This document shows, one piece after another, positions 63,678-64,000 of a stretch of DNA of 64,000 bases. How positions within the stretch are numbered: position 1 is the first letter of the stretch; each line of letters starts with the position of its first letter. The position numbers and the translations under genes were made by a program. A model generated the notes under the pieces. It was not told the origin of the DNA, searched no databases, and saw only the letters and a program-made list of their open reading frames with translations. Origin of the DNA: Paragonimus westermani (Eukaryota > Platyhelminthes > Trematoda > Plagiorchiida > Troglotrematidae); contig QNGE01000429.1 of NCBI GenBank assembly GCA_008508345.1, forward strand, positions 198,642 through 262,641, in the 5' to 3' direction.

Positions 63678-63870
63678 TTCTTCTTCGATTACTTCGATGC
63701 CAAAATACGTGCCTCCTTATACTGTGACTGCTTATCCTCACTATAAACGTACATCCCACCAAGGTTGTTTCAGCTGCAGCAAAAATGGTTCAACCTCTCT
63801 CCGTCCTCTTACTGATATGCGTATTCGGTCGGAATTTTCTAATGGTCGGAGTGTCATACCATTGGCATAG
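63678..63870 (+). CDS. possible further Ser/Tyr/Pro-rich tail exon
   Basis: After an acceptor-like site (cccattttcttgag), a frame reads SSSITSMPKYVPPYTVTAYP, then HYKRTSHQGCFSCSKNGSTS, and ends at TAG (63868-63870). The Ser/Tyr/Pro-rich composition resembles the tail candidate at 61078. It starts with one base before the first full codon, and a weak donor at 61485 (catg then gtagtc) would supply the matching two bases. The minus strand here also has open frames without motifs. Evidence is compositional only. Confidence 0.3.
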
Positions 63871-64000
63871 ATGATTTCTGGGACCAAGATGATGATGCGT
63901 CTAACGCGTTGATCAAAAATACTGCACCGAAAACTTTAACCACAATATATAGTCACCCTCACTGCGCAGGAACATCTACAAAACAAACTGTCACACCCAC
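63871..64000. other. window end, no feature
   Basis: This is a short AT-rich tail of the window. No coding frame or repeat is recognised. Confidence 0.5.

Overview
This is eukaryotic genomic DNA of roughly 40% GC, with long AT-rich non-coding stretches. It holds one recognisable host gene: a DAPK/MLCK-type protein kinase on the + strand, split by very large introns. No operons, bacterial genes, rRNA or CRISPR arrays are seen. The long introns, the canonical GT..AG junctions and the mobile elements (an animal-type CACTA/EnSpm transposon, an APE-type LINE, an IS630/mariner-like transposon, tRNA-derived SINE-like repeats) suggest an invertebrate. A flatworm, most likely a digenean fluke, is my best guess, but that is inference and not proven by the window.

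Layout: 1-8440 holds nothing I can support. Five kinase exons follow: 8441-8579 (GGELF to HLDLK), 18281-18404 (PENIM, DFG, GTPEF), 38845-38920 (APE, DMW), 39522-39673 (SPF.GDS to LLVRNP) and 51368-51413 (KRATV to HPWIK). Their splice phases match throughout, and together they rebuild the kinase C-lobe. The fourth exon has one base too few at SP-F-AGD, so it is frameshifted as given; this is either a base-calling error or a real lesion. The N-lobe was not found. After the kinase domain, an open exon at 61078-61488 starts in the matching phase and could be a disordered C-terminal tail. Candidates at 52899-53072 and 63678-63870 are weaker.

The introns carry the mobile DNA. Between 18 and 37 kb there are a short foldback element (19201-19369) and three copies of a tRNA-derived, partly palindromic SINE-like repeat (22.4, 23.5 and 36.3 kb). 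Between 43.1 and 46.9 kb lies a decayed CACTA/EnSpm transposon on the minus strand. Its transposase is broken by a frameshift and a nonsense codon, and a second reading frame resembles DUF4806. A 151-bp-arm palindrome sits at 49876-50194. Between 54.1 and 60.8 kb lie a degenerate LINE (endonuclease plus reverse transcriptase, + strand), an IS630/mariner-like transposase relic (minus strand) and the 3' part of a Penelope/GIY-YIG-like retroelement (minus strand).

No undescribed multi-gene system is evident. The points most worth following are the frameshift in the kinase gene, the structure of its C-terminal tail, the foldback SINE-like family, and the two-ORF CACTA relic with its hairpin-forming subterminal repeats.
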